Assembly: GCF_000416985.1 (NCBI RefSeq)
Contig: NZ_ATDL01000007.1
Location: forward strand, 62,001 to 126,000
Origin: Sphingobacterium paucimobilis HER1398
GTDB taxonomy: Bacteria > Bacteroidota > Bacteroidia > Sphingobacteriales > Sphingobacteriaceae
DNA length: 64,000 nt
Direction: 5' to 3'
How positions within the stretch are numbered: position 1 is the first letter of the stretch; each line of letters starts with the position of its first letter. Below the pieces are notes generated by a model. The model was not told the DNA's origin. It did not search any database and worked only from the letters and a program-made list of their open reading frames with translations. The position numbers and the translations under genes are program-made. Of the stretch, positions 44,950 through 53,822 are shown piece after piece.

Positions 44950-44957
44950 CAAAGATA
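44950..44957 (-). promoter_or_regulatory. candidate -7 element for hflX
   Basis: Minus strand reads TATCTTTG, matching TAnnTTTG, about 47 nt ahead of the ATG. Confidence 0.4.
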
Positions 44958-45097
44958 ATGGTTTTTTTACGGAGCTATTGAATAATTAAAAGATGAATGT
45001 TTTTTATAAAAAAATAAAATAGGGGGTAACATTTCAAGGGACGGGTTTATATCATAATACAAACAGAAGGAATGACAATATTTAAACTTATAATGAT

Positions 45098-46084
45098 ATG
45101 AAAACAAACTTTACTTCCAGACTATTAGTGGCATTGCTGGCCGTATCTTTTATCGCATCTTCATGTAAGAATGATGGTGCTGACCCGGCTCCGACCATAG
45201 CGGCACCATCTACAGCGAATTTTAAAGATATGAGAGCTAAGGCTCTGGCTGATCTGACACAGAAAAAAGATTTTAAAGTTGCTGATGGACTTGATTTTAC
45301 GACAGCTAAAGGGGCTAGGATACAGATCAGTGCCAATTGTCTTCGTGATCAGAGTGGTGCTTTGGCGACAGGCGATGCGACATTGTCATTCGTCGAAATC
45401 TATGACCGTGGTAATATGGTTGTAGCCAATAAGCCTGTGATGGGTATCAATGCCGACGGCAAGAAAGAGCCGCTGGTGACTGGCGGGCAGTATAACCTCA
45501 AAATTACACAGGGGGATAAGGAGCTGACTTCAGGTTGTGTCTTTAGCGTATCTCTGCCTGCTTCACATACCGGAGGATTGGATAATGACATGAAACTTTG
45601 GAATGGTATTATCGATCAGGATGGAAACTTGGCCTGGGATGAAATCGAACCGGGAGATAAAGAAGGCGGTCTGAATATGAATGGTGAAAATACAACTTAT
45701 TCGATATGGGGCACTGCGTTTGGTTGGACCAATGTAGACCGTTTTTATAGTGATCCGCGGCCTAAAACAAAGATTAAAGTGACTCTTCCGGCAGGATATA
45801 ATAACGACAACACAGGTGTGTATCTTGCTTATGAGGATCAACCTAATCTGTTGGCTCAATTGGATACTTGGGATTCGGCAGGTAAATTTTTTACAGAGCA
45901 CTATGGTTTTGTGCCTATCGGTATGTCTTTGCATGTGGTTTTTGTCTCAGAGAGTAATGGAGCGCTGGCTTACAGTATTAAGAAAGTGACTATTGCAGCC
46001 GATGCGGTTATTCATATCGAGCAGCAAGATATAGCTACCTCGACGAAACAAGAATTGATCAATCGGATTAATAGCTTGCAGTAG
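45098..46084 (+). CDS. hypothetical lipoprotein, 328 aa
   Basis: The signal peptide ends in lipobox FIASSCKNDG. A beta-rich body has LDFTTAKGARIQISANCL, DATLSFVEIYDRGNMVV and LVTGGQYNLKITQGDKEL, a layout I have seen in several Bacteroidota lipoproteins of unknown role in which a structural beta-sandwich precedes a second one (KIKVTLPAGYNNDNTGVYLA). No enzyme motif. Likely monocistronic between hflX and recG. Confidence 0.72.
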   Translation: MKTNFTSRLLVALLAVSFIASSCKNDGADPAPTIAAPSTANFKDMRAKALADLTQKKDFKVADGLDFTTAKGARIQISANCLRDQSGALATGDATLSFVEIYDRGNMVVANKPVMGINADGKKEPLVTGGQYNLKITQGDKELTSGCVFSVSLPASHTGGLDNDMKLWNGIIDQDGNLAWDEIEPGDKEGGLNMNGENTTYSIWGTAFGWTNVDRFYSDPRPKTKIKVTLPAGYNNDNTGVYLAYEDQPNLLAQLDTWDSAGKFFTEHYGFVPIGMSLHVVFVSESNGALAYSIKKVTIAADAVIHIEQQDIATSTKQELINRINSLQ

Positions 46085-46131
46085 ACCATACTATCCTCTA
46101 TATATTTTTTGTAAATTAGCCGTTCTTAGGA

Positions 46132-48237
46132 ATGGCTAATTTATCGTTAATAACTCCCATAGAATACCTCAAAGGGGTAGGTCCGCAGAAAGCTGATGTG
46201 TTAAAAAAAGAGCTGCTGCTCTTTACTATTGGTGACCTGTTGCAGTACTATCCATTTCGCTATATAGACCGTACCAAATTCCATAAAATCCGACAAGTAC
46301 ATGCTGATCTCATTGGAGCACAAGTGTTGGGGCGTTTGATTTCACTGAAAGAAGTAGGCGAGCGACGTGGTAAGCGGTTGGTCGCGGAGTTTCGGGATGA
46401 AACGGGTAGCATGGAACTGGTGTGGTTTCAGAGTATACCATGGCTCCGGAAAAGCCTCAAAATCGGCAGTCCTTATATTATTTATGGTAAGCCGACTGAG
46501 TTCAATGGAGCTATTTCGATGACACACCCCGAGATGGAGCTGTACAGTTCTGCCGAGAAGAAAGTCGGCAATATGACGATGCAGCCGGTGTATTCATCCA
46601 CCGAAAAATTAAAGAAATTCAATCTGGATACGAAAGGTATTCAAAAGCTTCAGCAGACAGCGCTGGAAGCCGTATATCATAGTATTGAGGAAACCCTGCC
46701 TCCTTATATTCTGGAAAAGCATAGTCTTATGGGGCATAAGGAAGCGCTGCTGGCTATACATTTTCCCCAACAGGTCAACGATCTGAATGCAGCTACGAGG
46801 AGGTTGAAATTCGAGGAGCTGTTCTTTATACAGTTGCGTCTGCTGCGCAATAAGCAACTCAATACCCAAAAGTTTAAGGGACATCGCTTTGATAGGGTGG
46901 GCGATCGGTTCAATACTTTTTTTAACGAGCGACTGCCCTTTCCGCTGACGAATGCGCAAAAGCGGGTGATCAAGGAAATCCGGCAGGATACGAATACTGG
47001 TGCACAGATGAACCGTCTGGTACAGGGGGATGTAGGTTCTGGTAAAACGGTGGTGGCACTGATGAGTATGCTTATCGCCTTGGACAACGGTTGTCAGGCC
47101 TGTATGATGGCACCGACGGAGATTCTGGCAACGCAGCATTATAATGGTTTGAAAGAGCTTGTCGGTGATGATATCTGTTCCATTAAGCTGCTTACGGGTT
47201 CTACTCCTGCCAAAGAGCGGCGATTGATACATCAGGGCTTGGAAGAAGGGACATTGGATATTCTTATCGGAACCCATGCCTTGATAGAAGATAAGGTGAA
47301 GTTTAAGAATATAGGTTTTGTCGTGATCGATGAGCAGCATCGATTTGGTGTGGAGCAGCGGGCGAAGCTGTGGCGTAAGAATGTGATTCCGCCGCATATG
47401 CTGGTCATGACGGCGACTCCTATACCACGTACGCTGGCGATGACGCTGTACGGTGATCTTGATATCTCTATCATTGACGAACTGCCTGCCGGACGTAAGC
47501 CGATTAAGACGGTTCACTTTTTTGAAAATCAGCGCTTGCGTGTATTTGGTTTTATACGGGAAGAGGTGGCAAAGGGCAGACAGGTCTATATTGTATATCC
47601 ACTGATTAAAGAGAGTGAAAAAATGGACCTGCTTTATCTAGAAGCAGGGCTGGAGGGATTGATGCGGGAATTCCCCCTGCCGCAATATCATATCAGTATT
47701 GTGCATGGAAAGATGCCCGTAAAAGATAAGGATTTTGAGATGCAGCGATTTGTAAAGGGAGAGACTCAGATCATGGTGGCTACGACGGTGATCGAGGTGG
47801 GGGTCAATGTACCCAATGCATCGGTTATGATCATTGAAAACTCGGAGCGGTTTGGCCTTTCTCAATTGCACCAGTTGCGTGGGCGTGTAGGCCGGGGGGC
47901 AGAGCAGTCCTTTTGTATCCTCATGTCGGGCAATAAACTGAGCAAAGAGGGACGTAAGCGCCTAGAAACTATGGTACGTACCAATGATGGTTTTGAGATT
48001 GCTGAAGTCGATCTGGAGCTTAGGGGGCCGGGTGATCTCTCTGGAACACAGCAGTCGGGCGTGTTGGAAATGAAAATTGCAGACCTGGCGAAGGATCAGG
48101 CTATATTGAGCGAGGCTCGCAGTCGGGTGATTGAAATCTTTAAAGAAGATGCGCAATTGCTGGCACCACAGCACCAGCAATTGGCAGCGTATCTGAATCA
48201 ACGGGCTCCAGGGATATCCTGGGATAAGATTTCTTAA
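46132..48237 (+). CDS. recG: ATP-dependent DNA helicase RecG
   Basis: 701 residues, full length. Wedge/OB region at the N-terminus (IEYLKGVGPQKADVLKKEL, VLGRLISLKEVGERRGKRL), Walker A GDVGSGKTVVAL, motif II IDEQHRFGV, motif III TATPIPRTLA, and motif VI QLHQLRGRVGRG. Regresses stalled replication forks and branch-migrates Holliday junctions. The stop overlaps the convergent lipoprotein gene by 4 bp. Confidence 0.97.
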   Translation: MANLSLITPIEYLKGVGPQKADVLKKELLLFTIGDLLQYYPFRYIDRTKFHKIRQVHADLIGAQVLGRLISLKEVGERRGKRLVAEFRDETGSMELVWFQSIPWLRKSLKIGSPYIIYGKPTEFNGAISMTHPEMELYSSAEKKVGNMTMQPVYSSTEKLKKFNLDTKGIQKLQQTALEAVYHSIEETLPPYILEKHSLMGHKEALLAIHFPQQVNDLNAATRRLKFEELFFIQLRLLRNKQLNTQKFKGHRFDRVGDRFNTFFNERLPFPLTNAQKRVIKEIRQDTNTGAQMNRLVQGDVGSGKTVVALMSMLIALDNGCQACMMAPTEILATQHYNGLKELVGDDICSIKLLTGSTPAKERRLIHQGLEEGTLDILIGTHALIEDKVKFKNIGFVVIDEQHRFGVEQRAKLWRKNVIPPHMLVMTATPIPRTLAMTLYGDLDISIIDELPAGRKPIKTVHFFENQRLRVFGFIREEVAKGRQVYIVYPLIKESEKMDLLYLEAGLEGLMREFPLPQYHISIVHGKMPVKDKDFEMQRFVKGETQIMVATTVIEVGVNVPNASVMIIENSERFGLSQLHQLRGRVGRGAEQSFCILMSGNKLSKEGRKRLETMVRTNDGFEIAEVDLELRGPGDLSGTQQSGVLEMKIADLAKDQAILSEARSRVIEIFKEDAQLLAPQHQQLAAYLNQRAPGISWDKIS

Positions 48238-48941
48238 TAAACAAGCGTAGCTTTTCCGTCTTTACAAATAACTTCTTTTGCAGGGTTTGCATTGCTGCTT
48301 GGACAATCCATTTCTGTGCGGTATTTTTTAACCTGATAAAGGTGGCTGTATTTGGTCGCTAATTCTCCGAAAGCACGAGAATCAGGGGTGTTAATAACGG
48401 GAAATTGTATAAATTCACAGTCCTTGAGAATAGTAGCGATAGACCATTTACTGGCATCGGTACAAGGAACATCATTAAAATAGCCAACGACTTGTGGAAA
48501 TAGTTCATCTAATAATTGGTCAATCTCGGTGAGTTCAAGGTCCGTTGCGTTGGCCACAATCATTTTACCTTCTTTGCAGCGTAATCCAAAGTGGGGAGCC
48601 AACTCAACTGGTGTAGTGTTATATACTAAAGGGTCATTTTTTCCAGGTTTGTAAGCTTTGTATGCCTGCTCGGATAGTTCCCGGTATTCTTTGATAAGGC
48701 TGTTGTATTCTTTTTCAAAACTGGGATGTACGGGCACATATCGGTAGGGGAGTGTGTCTATCCGCCATTCTTCTATCGGTTTACAAGGTTGATTTTCCGC
48801 TAACTTGATAGCTTCTTGCAATTTGAGGTCAGCAAGACGAATGAGTTCATGGTATTTGTCGTTATTGTCGTCTTTGTTACAGGCAGCAAATAAGGTGATA
48901 ATACCCAATAAGCAGCAAAATAAGAGGTTAGTTCTTGCCAT
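48234..48941 (-). CDS. hypothetical lipoprotein, 235 aa
   Basis: Signal peptide with lipobox LFAACNKDD. The mature part has seven cysteines counting the lipid-bearing one (CKPIEE, LRCKEG, VPCTDA, KDCEFI, MDCPSS, VICKDG), unusual for a lipoprotein this short and suggesting disulfides. I do not recognise the family. The last 4 bp overlap the end of recG on the other strand. Confidence 0.72.
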   Translation of the reverse strand: MARTNLLFCCLLGIITLFAACNKDDNNDKYHELIRLADLKLQEAIKLAENQPCKPIEEWRIDTLPYRYVPVHPSFEKEYNSLIKEYRELSEQAYKAYKPGKNDPLVYNTTPVELAPHFGLRCKEGKMIVANATDLELTEIDQLLDELFPQVVGYFNDVPCTDASKWSIATILKDCEFIQFPVINTPDSRAFGELATKYSHLYQVKKYRTEMDCPSSNANPAKEVICKDGKATLVY

Positions 48942-49011
48942 TTTTTTTGAATTTATAGTTGTATTATAACTAGTACGGTGATCGGTATGAAATCGCTACA
49001 GCTATTTCTAA

Positions 49012-49040
49012 TAAAAGAAAAGCCCTGTCTGGACAGGGCT
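49012..49040 (-). terminator. terminator after ridA
   Basis: Stem AGCCCTGTC / GACAGGGCT (arms overlap a tight loop, 49021-49040) followed on the minus strand by a T-rich run; 33 bp past the ridA stop. Confidence 0.82.
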
Positions 49041-49072
49041 AAAATTCGGTTGTAAAGATTGTGGTATTGGAG

Positions 49073-49459
49073 CTATGCCTTCCAGGCGATAACCGAAATC
49101 TCGACATTTACATTACGGGGCAATGTTTTTACTGCTACACACTCACGTGCAGGCTGGTTCTCGTTGAAGTACTGCGCATACACTTCATTGACTGTAGCGA
49201 AGTCATCCATGCTGGATAAGAAGATGGTCGCTTTGCAAACATCTTTGAAATCGTAGCCGGCATGATTTAAGATGGCGCCTACATTTTTTAATACCTGATG
49301 GGCTTCATCTGCTACGCCCGTAGTGACCAACTCCATCGTTTCTGGATTGAAAGGTACCTGACCGGATACATATAATGTTTTGTCTGCTTTGATAGCTTGG
49401 TTGTAAGGTCCGATCGCTGCAGGAGCCTTGTCTGTGTTGAAGATTTCTTTTTGTGACAT
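49073..49459 (-). CDS. ridA: RidA family reactive intermediate/imine deaminase
   Basis: 128 residues, the usual subunit length of a trimer. Visible: APAAIGPYNQAIKADKTLYV, GQVPFNPETMELV, and the catalytic Arg in the ARECVAVKTLPRNVNVEI segment. Hydrolyses reactive enamines/imines such as 2-aminoacrylate made by PLP enzymes. A 38-codon gene ends 2 bp before its start, so the two are co-transcribed. Confidence 0.95.
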   Translation of the reverse strand: MSQKEIFNTDKAPAAIGPYNQAIKADKTLYVSGQVPFNPETMELVTTGVADEAHQVLKNVGAILNHAGYDFKDVCKATIFLSSMDDFATVNEVYAQYFNENQPARECVAVKTLPRNVNVEISVIAWKA

Positions 49460-49461
49460 TA

Positions 49462-49578
49462 TTATTTAGCTATAAATATTTTATAAAGGATTCCTAAGAC
49501 AAAAACGCTAATAGCAATGGTATTGATAATACGCATGGCTTTTATGCTGCCGTTTGTATGCTGTTTTGATTTCTCCAT
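49462..49578 (-). CDS. small single-pass membrane protein, 38 aa, co-transcribed with ridA
   Basis: Reading from ATG at 49578: an 18-residue polar, basic N-terminus (MEKSKQHTNGSIKAMRI), a hydrophobic helix (IINTIAISVFVLGILYKIFI) and the C-terminal AK. The stop codon lies 2 bp before the ridA ATG. A clean topology (charged end, one helix, short tail), an ATG start and tight coupling to ridA support a real gene; length alone cannot. Function unknown. Confidence 0.6.
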   Translation of the reverse strand: MEKSKQHTNGSIKAMRIINTIAISVFVLGILYKIFIAK

Positions 49579-49661
49579 AGTCTGCGGTTTCGTGTGAAAC
49601 GAAGTTACAAACTTTCTGTATTACTTTTGAACAGATGGTAAATTGATAAGGTCAAAGTTTT

Positions 49662-50172
49662 AAGAAGGTTTAAAATCAACATCTTCTTGTCGCTCGAGCC
49701 GCGACAGGGCTCTTCTTTCTCCTTGAACGAGAAAGAAGCAAAGAGTCAAGACTGTGTAACCTATGTTCATCATGGCACATAAAGCTATACGTGCGGTTTC
49801 CTAGGTCGCGACAACACTGCCCCGCCCATAGACTGGAAATCCTTGGTTACTGCAATATGTACGATAATCTGTGTGATAGCTTTACGGCCTTAGTCTCCAT
49901 ATGTTACAAGGTCGTCTTTTTCACGTGTAGATTATTGATTGCTTATTCCTTTTGCTATCCACAGGCTCCAAACCGGCCTAGGATGTTGTCGCGTTAAGAA
50001 AACAGAAGAAATCCAACGAGAATGGATTTAAGAAGTGAAACGGCTCAAATACATTCTGGATTTCGAACTGTTTTTAGCGTAACAATATCCAAGCCTTGAC
50101 TTTTTTGCTTCGTTTTTGTGTCAAGACAAAAATGAAGGTCCCGTCCTGACAAGGACTATTTTAAACCTTCTT
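49662..50172. mobile_element. palindromic element 1 (511 bp) with 15-bp terminal inverted repeats
   Basis: Perfect 15-bp inverted ends AAGAAGGTTTAAAAT (49662-49676) and ATTTTAAACCTTCTT (50158-50172). Inside these are hairpin-rich sub-ends (GAAGCAAAGAGTCAAGACTGT on the left; CAAGCCTTGACTTTTTTGC... on the right) around a core at about 49744-49970. The core matches element 2 at roughly 90% in the opposite orientation. It contains no convincing gene and no transposase. It fills most of the 687-bp gap between ridA's partner and nagA. Confidence 0.75.
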
Positions 50173-50179
50173 TTTTTTC

Positions 50180-50255
50180 TGAAAGTGTCTGTCTTTAATG
50201 GACATCAAGAACTTTCATGTCTGTTGGTGAACAGAAGGAATCATGAAAGTTTTTT
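50180..50255 (+). promoter_or_regulatory. possible attenuator ahead of nagA
   Basis: ACTTTCATG (50211-50219) can pair with CATGAAAGT (50242-50250), which is followed by T5, forming a terminator-like stem that encloses a second hairpin TCTGTT-GGTG-AACAGA. The same ACTTTCA can instead pair with the upstream TGAAAGT (50180-50186), supported by TGTC/GACA inside. The two pairings are mutually exclusive, and nagA starts 11 bp downstream. No ligand-binding fold is recognised. Confidence 0.45.
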
Positions 50256-50265
50256 ATATTGCACT

Positions 50266-51378
50266 ATGGAAAGAAAGCTGGCTTTACATAACGGAACAAT
50301 CTATTCTGATTATGATATTATAAAAGATCAAGCGCTGTTGATTTCGGGCGATAAAGTAATGGGAACAGTGCCTGTCAGTGAGGTCTCTGATGAATTTGAA
50401 AAGGTGGATGTGGAGGGGTGCCATATTTGCCCTGGCCTTATCGATTTACAGATTTATGGTGCCGGGGGGAATCTATTCTCTGAGACTTTGAGTGCCGACG
50501 CATTGGATTATATCGAGAAGACCCTATTAAAACAAGGTTGTACTTCTTTTTACCTGACACTGGCAACGAATACCATTCAAGTATTCGATAAGGCTATTCG
50601 TGTTTTTAAAGATGCTTCGCCTCGTGTAGCACTAGGACTGCATTTGGAAGGCCCGTTCTTGAATCCGAAGAAGAGAGGTGCCCACCCCGCAGAATTGATT
50701 GTTAAAGCTGACCTGTCTACATTAAGACATCTGTTTGAAGGTAATGAAGATGTTGTCGGGATTATAACTGTTGCTCCCGAATTGTTGGCGCAGGAGTGTC
50801 TAGATTACCTGCTGTCGAAAGGCGTTTTGATCAGTGCCGGTCATACGGATGCTACATTTCAAGAAGCTTCGAAAGCATTTGACAAGGGGATAAAAGCGGC
50901 AACCCACCTTTGGAATGCCATGTCGTCCTTGCACCATCGACAGGCCGGAGTGCCTGGGGCAGTATTTAACCATAAGGCGGTGTGTGCTTCGATTGTGGCA
51001 GACGGTATCCATGTGGATTATGAGGTGGTCAAGATTAGTAAAAAACAATTGGGAGAACGTTTGTTTTTGATCACTGACGCGGTTACTAACTGTAATTCGG
51101 GAATTTATCAGCACCTGTTCAATGAAGACCATTACGTGCTTCCCGACGGAACCCTGAGTGGTTCGGCTTTGAGTATGTTGGCCGCTATTCGGAATTGTGT
51201 AGAGAAAGCAGAGATCCCATTGGATGAGGCTATTCGTATGGGGACTACTTATCCTGCTCGATTGATTGAACGAAAAGATATTGGACACTTAAATAAGGGA
51301 GCAATGGCAAATGTGCTGATTTTTGATCAGCAGTATAAAGTGAAGGAGGTGTATTTTGAAGGAAAGAAAGTTGAGTAG
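50266..51378 (+). CDS. nagA: N-acetylglucosamine-6-phosphate deacetylase
   Basis: 370 residues from ATG 50266. The frame is open 50 codons further upstream, but that stretch lies in the repeat element and leader and has no family similarity. Visible: CPGLIDLQIYGAGG, metal-ligand Glu in LHLEGPFLNP, His in SAGHTDATF and ATHLWNAM, and catalytic Asp in LITDAVTN. Removes acetate from GlcNAc-6-phosphate in cell-wall and chitin amino-sugar catabolism. No nagB in view. The next two genes also concern cell-wall material. Confidence 0.94.
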   Translation: MERKLALHNGTIYSDYDIIKDQALLISGDKVMGTVPVSEVSDEFEKVDVEGCHICPGLIDLQIYGAGGNLFSETLSADALDYIEKTLLKQGCTSFYLTLATNTIQVFDKAIRVFKDASPRVALGLHLEGPFLNPKKRGAHPAELIVKADLSTLRHLFEGNEDVVGIITVAPELLAQECLDYLLSKGVLISAGHTDATFQEASKAFDKGIKAATHLWNAMSSLHHRQAGVPGAVFNHKAVCASIVADGIHVDYEVVKISKKQLGERLFLITDAVTNCNSGIYQHLFNEDHYVLPDGTLSGSALSMLAAIRNCVEKAEIPLDEAIRMGTTYPARLIERKDIGHLNKGAMANVLIFDQQYKVKEVYFEGKKVE

Positions 51379-51395
51379 GGCTAACGAAAAAAGTG

Positions 51396-51403
51396 TAGTT
51401 TTG
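51396..51403 (+). promoter_or_regulatory. candidate promoter for the GHL10 gene
   Basis: TAGTTTTG matches TAnnTTTG, with a TTG 22 nt upstream as a possible -33. It ends 6 nt before the ATG at 51410, so the leader would be very short. Confidence 0.45.
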
Positions 51404-51409
51404 CATACT

Positions 51410-53074
51410 ATGACTTTAAAGACGATTAAAAGCGCAGCGTTCGCTGCAATGTTAATTTCGGTATTTATGTTTTCTTGCGGTTCGCGTAAGAATAAGAAAA
51501 CACAGTATACAAAGAAAGCCGAGACAGAAGTATCAAATCCACAGGCGCCTGTCGTTGTGCAGAAAGATACACCCAAGAAAGAGGCAAAGCCACCATTGGT
51601 AGCAACGTCTGCAGAGATGGCGCCCCCCGTAAAAGTGGTGAAAGAAGAGTCCCTCGTTGTTGACTTGCCGGTAATTCCACGTGAGTTTCGTGCTGCTTGG
51701 GTAGCGACTGTCGCTAATATCAATTGGCCTTCAAAACGTAATCTGACTACAGAGCAACAAAAACAGGAAGCGGTCGCTTTATTGGATATGCTCAAGGAGA
51801 ATAATTTCAATGCAGTTATTTTTCAGGCGCGCCCTTCGGCGGATGCGATGTACAATAGTCAGTTCGAACCTTGGTCTTACTTTCTGACAGGTGAGATTGG
51901 TAAACGTCCGGAGCCTTATTATGATCCTTTAGAATTTTGGGTACAGGAAGCGCATAAACGTGGGCTCGAGTTGCACGTATGGTTGAACCCTTACCGTGCA
52001 CATCACTCCAATGGTGGTGTAGTGACTTCGGAGTCGATGGTCAAGCGTACACCTGATAATGTCGTTCGGTTACGTAATGGTATGTATTGGTTTGATCCTG
52101 CCGATCAGCGCACTCAAGATCACGCAGCTAAGGTGGTCAACGATATCGTGAAACGCTATGATATAGACGGCGTCCACTTTGATGATTATTTTTATCCTTA
52201 TGCCAGTTACAATGGTGGAGCTGATTTTCCAGATGATAAAACATGGAACGTCTATAAGAGAAATGGCGGGAGCCTGTCGCGGGCAGATTGGCGTAGAGAT
52301 AATGTCAACCGCTTTATTAAACGTGTTTACGAAGAGATAAAGGTGGAGAAGAACTTTGTGAAGTTCGGCTTGAGTCCATTTGGAATATGGAAACCGGGAT
52401 ACCCTTCAGGTGTAACGGGTTCTTCTCAGTATGATGAGCTGTATGCTGATGCGAAGCTGTGGCTTAATGAGGGATGGATCGATTACTTCACACCGCAGCT
52501 GTATTGGCCTATAGAGCCACAGAGACAGAGTTTTACAGCGCTGCTAAAATGGTGGCAGTCGGAGAATAGATATAACAGACACCTGTGGCCAGGTCTGAAT
52601 ACGGTAGAGGTCAGAGCAGCAGATAAGACAAAGGAGATTGTGAATCAGGTTGCTGCATCTCGGGAAATTGTCCCGAACAGTCCTGGGGCTGTACACTGGA
52701 GTATAGCGGGGCTGACGAAAAATCCAGCTATGCTTCCTGCCCTAAAGAATGGTCCATATAAGGAAAAAGCGTTGATACCGAAAAGTCCATGGTTGAATGC
52801 AAATCCATTGCTGCGTCCAACGTTGTTGTTGACTAATCAGAAAAATACGGTATTTGCAAAATGGCTTCAAAAGCAACCGGATCAAGTGATGCATTGGGTA
52901 GTTTATACGAGGTATGGAGAGGTGTGGACTACTGATATCCTTGATGCTTCCGTAACTTCGTTAGAATTGCCAAAGCAAAAAGATGGAAAAACGCTGTATG
53001 ATGTTGCCGTACGTGCGATCGACCGTCTTGGTAATGAGAGCGAGTATATTGCCAAGAGTGTACAACACAATTAA
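51410..53074 (+). CDS. glycoside-hydrolase-like GHL10 (YngK/DUF187) lipoprotein
   Basis: 554 residues from ATG 51410; a TTG-initiated form would overlap nagA and add 18 residues before the signal peptide. Lipobox VFMFSCGSR, a lysine/proline-rich linker (~25-85), then the GHL10 barrel: PREFRAAWVATVANINWPS, FNAVIFQARPSADAMYNS, LHVWLNPYRAHHS, DGVHFDDYFYPYA. A fibronectin-like C-terminal region follows (~450-554). The family is a predicted glycosidase; YngK relatives are linked to peptidoglycan glycans, but substrate is inferred. Sits between nagA and an amidase. Confidence 0.9.
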   Translation: MTLKTIKSAAFAAMLISVFMFSCGSRKNKKTQYTKKAETEVSNPQAPVVVQKDTPKKEAKPPLVATSAEMAPPVKVVKEESLVVDLPVIPREFRAAWVATVANINWPSKRNLTTEQQKQEAVALLDMLKENNFNAVIFQARPSADAMYNSQFEPWSYFLTGEIGKRPEPYYDPLEFWVQEAHKRGLELHVWLNPYRAHHSNGGVVTSESMVKRTPDNVVRLRNGMYWFDPADQRTQDHAAKVVNDIVKRYDIDGVHFDDYFYPYASYNGGADFPDDKTWNVYKRNGGSLSRADWRRDNVNRFIKRVYEEIKVEKNFVKFGLSPFGIWKPGYPSGVTGSSQYDELYADAKLWLNEGWIDYFTPQLYWPIEPQRQSFTALLKWWQSENRYNRHLWPGLNTVEVRAADKTKEIVNQVAASREIVPNSPGAVHWSIAGLTKNPAMLPALKNGPYKEKALIPKSPWLNANPLLRPTLLLTNQKNTVFAKWLQKQPDQVMHWVVYTRYGEVWTTDILDASVTSLELPKQKDGKTLYDVAVRAIDRLGNESEYIAKSVQHN

Positions 53075-53101
53075 GAATAGCTTTTTTTAAAACAACGATA
53101 C

Positions 53102-53809
53102 ATGGGAGTAACTTGGAATATTAAGAAGAAGATACTTTCATGGATAATAACAGCAGTGATAGGCTTAGTCTTCGGAGGGGTATCTGAACTCTCTGCGCAG
53201 ACTAAGCCTATTGTTGTAAAAAGACCTGTTCAATGGGATGCCGATCGAGAGCGTCTTTCGTTGGAATACCTGTTAAAGAGACATGGTATCCGCGCGGATA
53301 CCGCCCTTATCGAACCACGCATAGTCGTAGTCCATTATACCGAAAATATGAGCGTAGAAGCTACGTTCAAAACTTTTAATCCCGTGTTTCTTCCCGGGAG
53401 GAGAGATTTGCAGACGGCCAGTTCTTTAAATGTTTCTGCGCAATTTGTGATCGGACGAGATGGTCGTATTTATCAGCTATTGGAAGAAAATCAATTTGCC
53501 CGACATACCATAGGGCTTAATTATTGTGCGATTGGGATAGAGAATATCGGTACACCAAGAAACCCATTGACAGAAAAGCAACTGCAAGCCAGTACAAAAC
53601 TTATCAAGTACCTTCGTGAAAAGTATGCTATTGAATATGTCATAGGTCATCATGAATATCAGGCTTTCAAAAAGACACTTTGGTGGAAAGAGACGAATCC
53701 TACTTATATGACTTCAAAGCGGGATCCCGGAGATAAGTTTATGCATGCTTTGCGCAAAGAATTAGGGCTTCCGGTGACGCTTAAAATTGCTCCTTTGCCA
53801 TCACAATAG
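53102..53809 (+). CDS. N-acetylmuramoyl-L-alanine amidase (amidase_2/PGRP fold)
   Basis: 235 residues. Signal peptide to ~residue 35 (ELSAQTK). The zinc amidase fold shows His in IVVVHYTENM, FVIGRDGRIYQLLEE, HTIGLNYCAIGIENIG, His in VIGHHEYQ and the DPGDKF motif near the C-terminus. Cleaves the bond between N-acetylmuramic acid and the peptide stem in the periplasm. The 27-bp spacing to the GHL10 gene suggests one operon. Confidence 0.93.
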   Translation: MGVTWNIKKKILSWIITAVIGLVFGGVSELSAQTKPIVVKRPVQWDADRERLSLEYLLKRHGIRADTALIEPRIVVVHYTENMSVEATFKTFNPVFLPGRRDLQTASSLNVSAQFVIGRDGRIYQLLEENQFARHTIGLNYCAIGIENIGTPRNPLTEKQLQASTKLIKYLREKYAIEYVIGHHEYQAFKKTLWWKETNPTYMTSKRDPGDKFMHALRKELGLPVTLKIAPLPSQ

Positions 53810-53822
53810 TTTAGTGTGAGTG

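Noticed and set aside
46609..47517. 302-codon open frame on the minus strand
   Set aside because: It is antisense to the conserved helicase core of recG; His/Gln-rich translation typical of a shadow frame.
49791..49997. 68-codon frame on the plus strand in palindromic element 1
   Set aside because: Lies wholly in the repeat and diverges after the shared stretch; composition unlike the neighbouring genes.
50116..50265. N-terminal extension of nagA by 50 codons
   Set aside because: Encoded by the repeat element edge and hairpin leader, without similarity to the deacetylase family; ATG 50266 matches the expected N-terminus.
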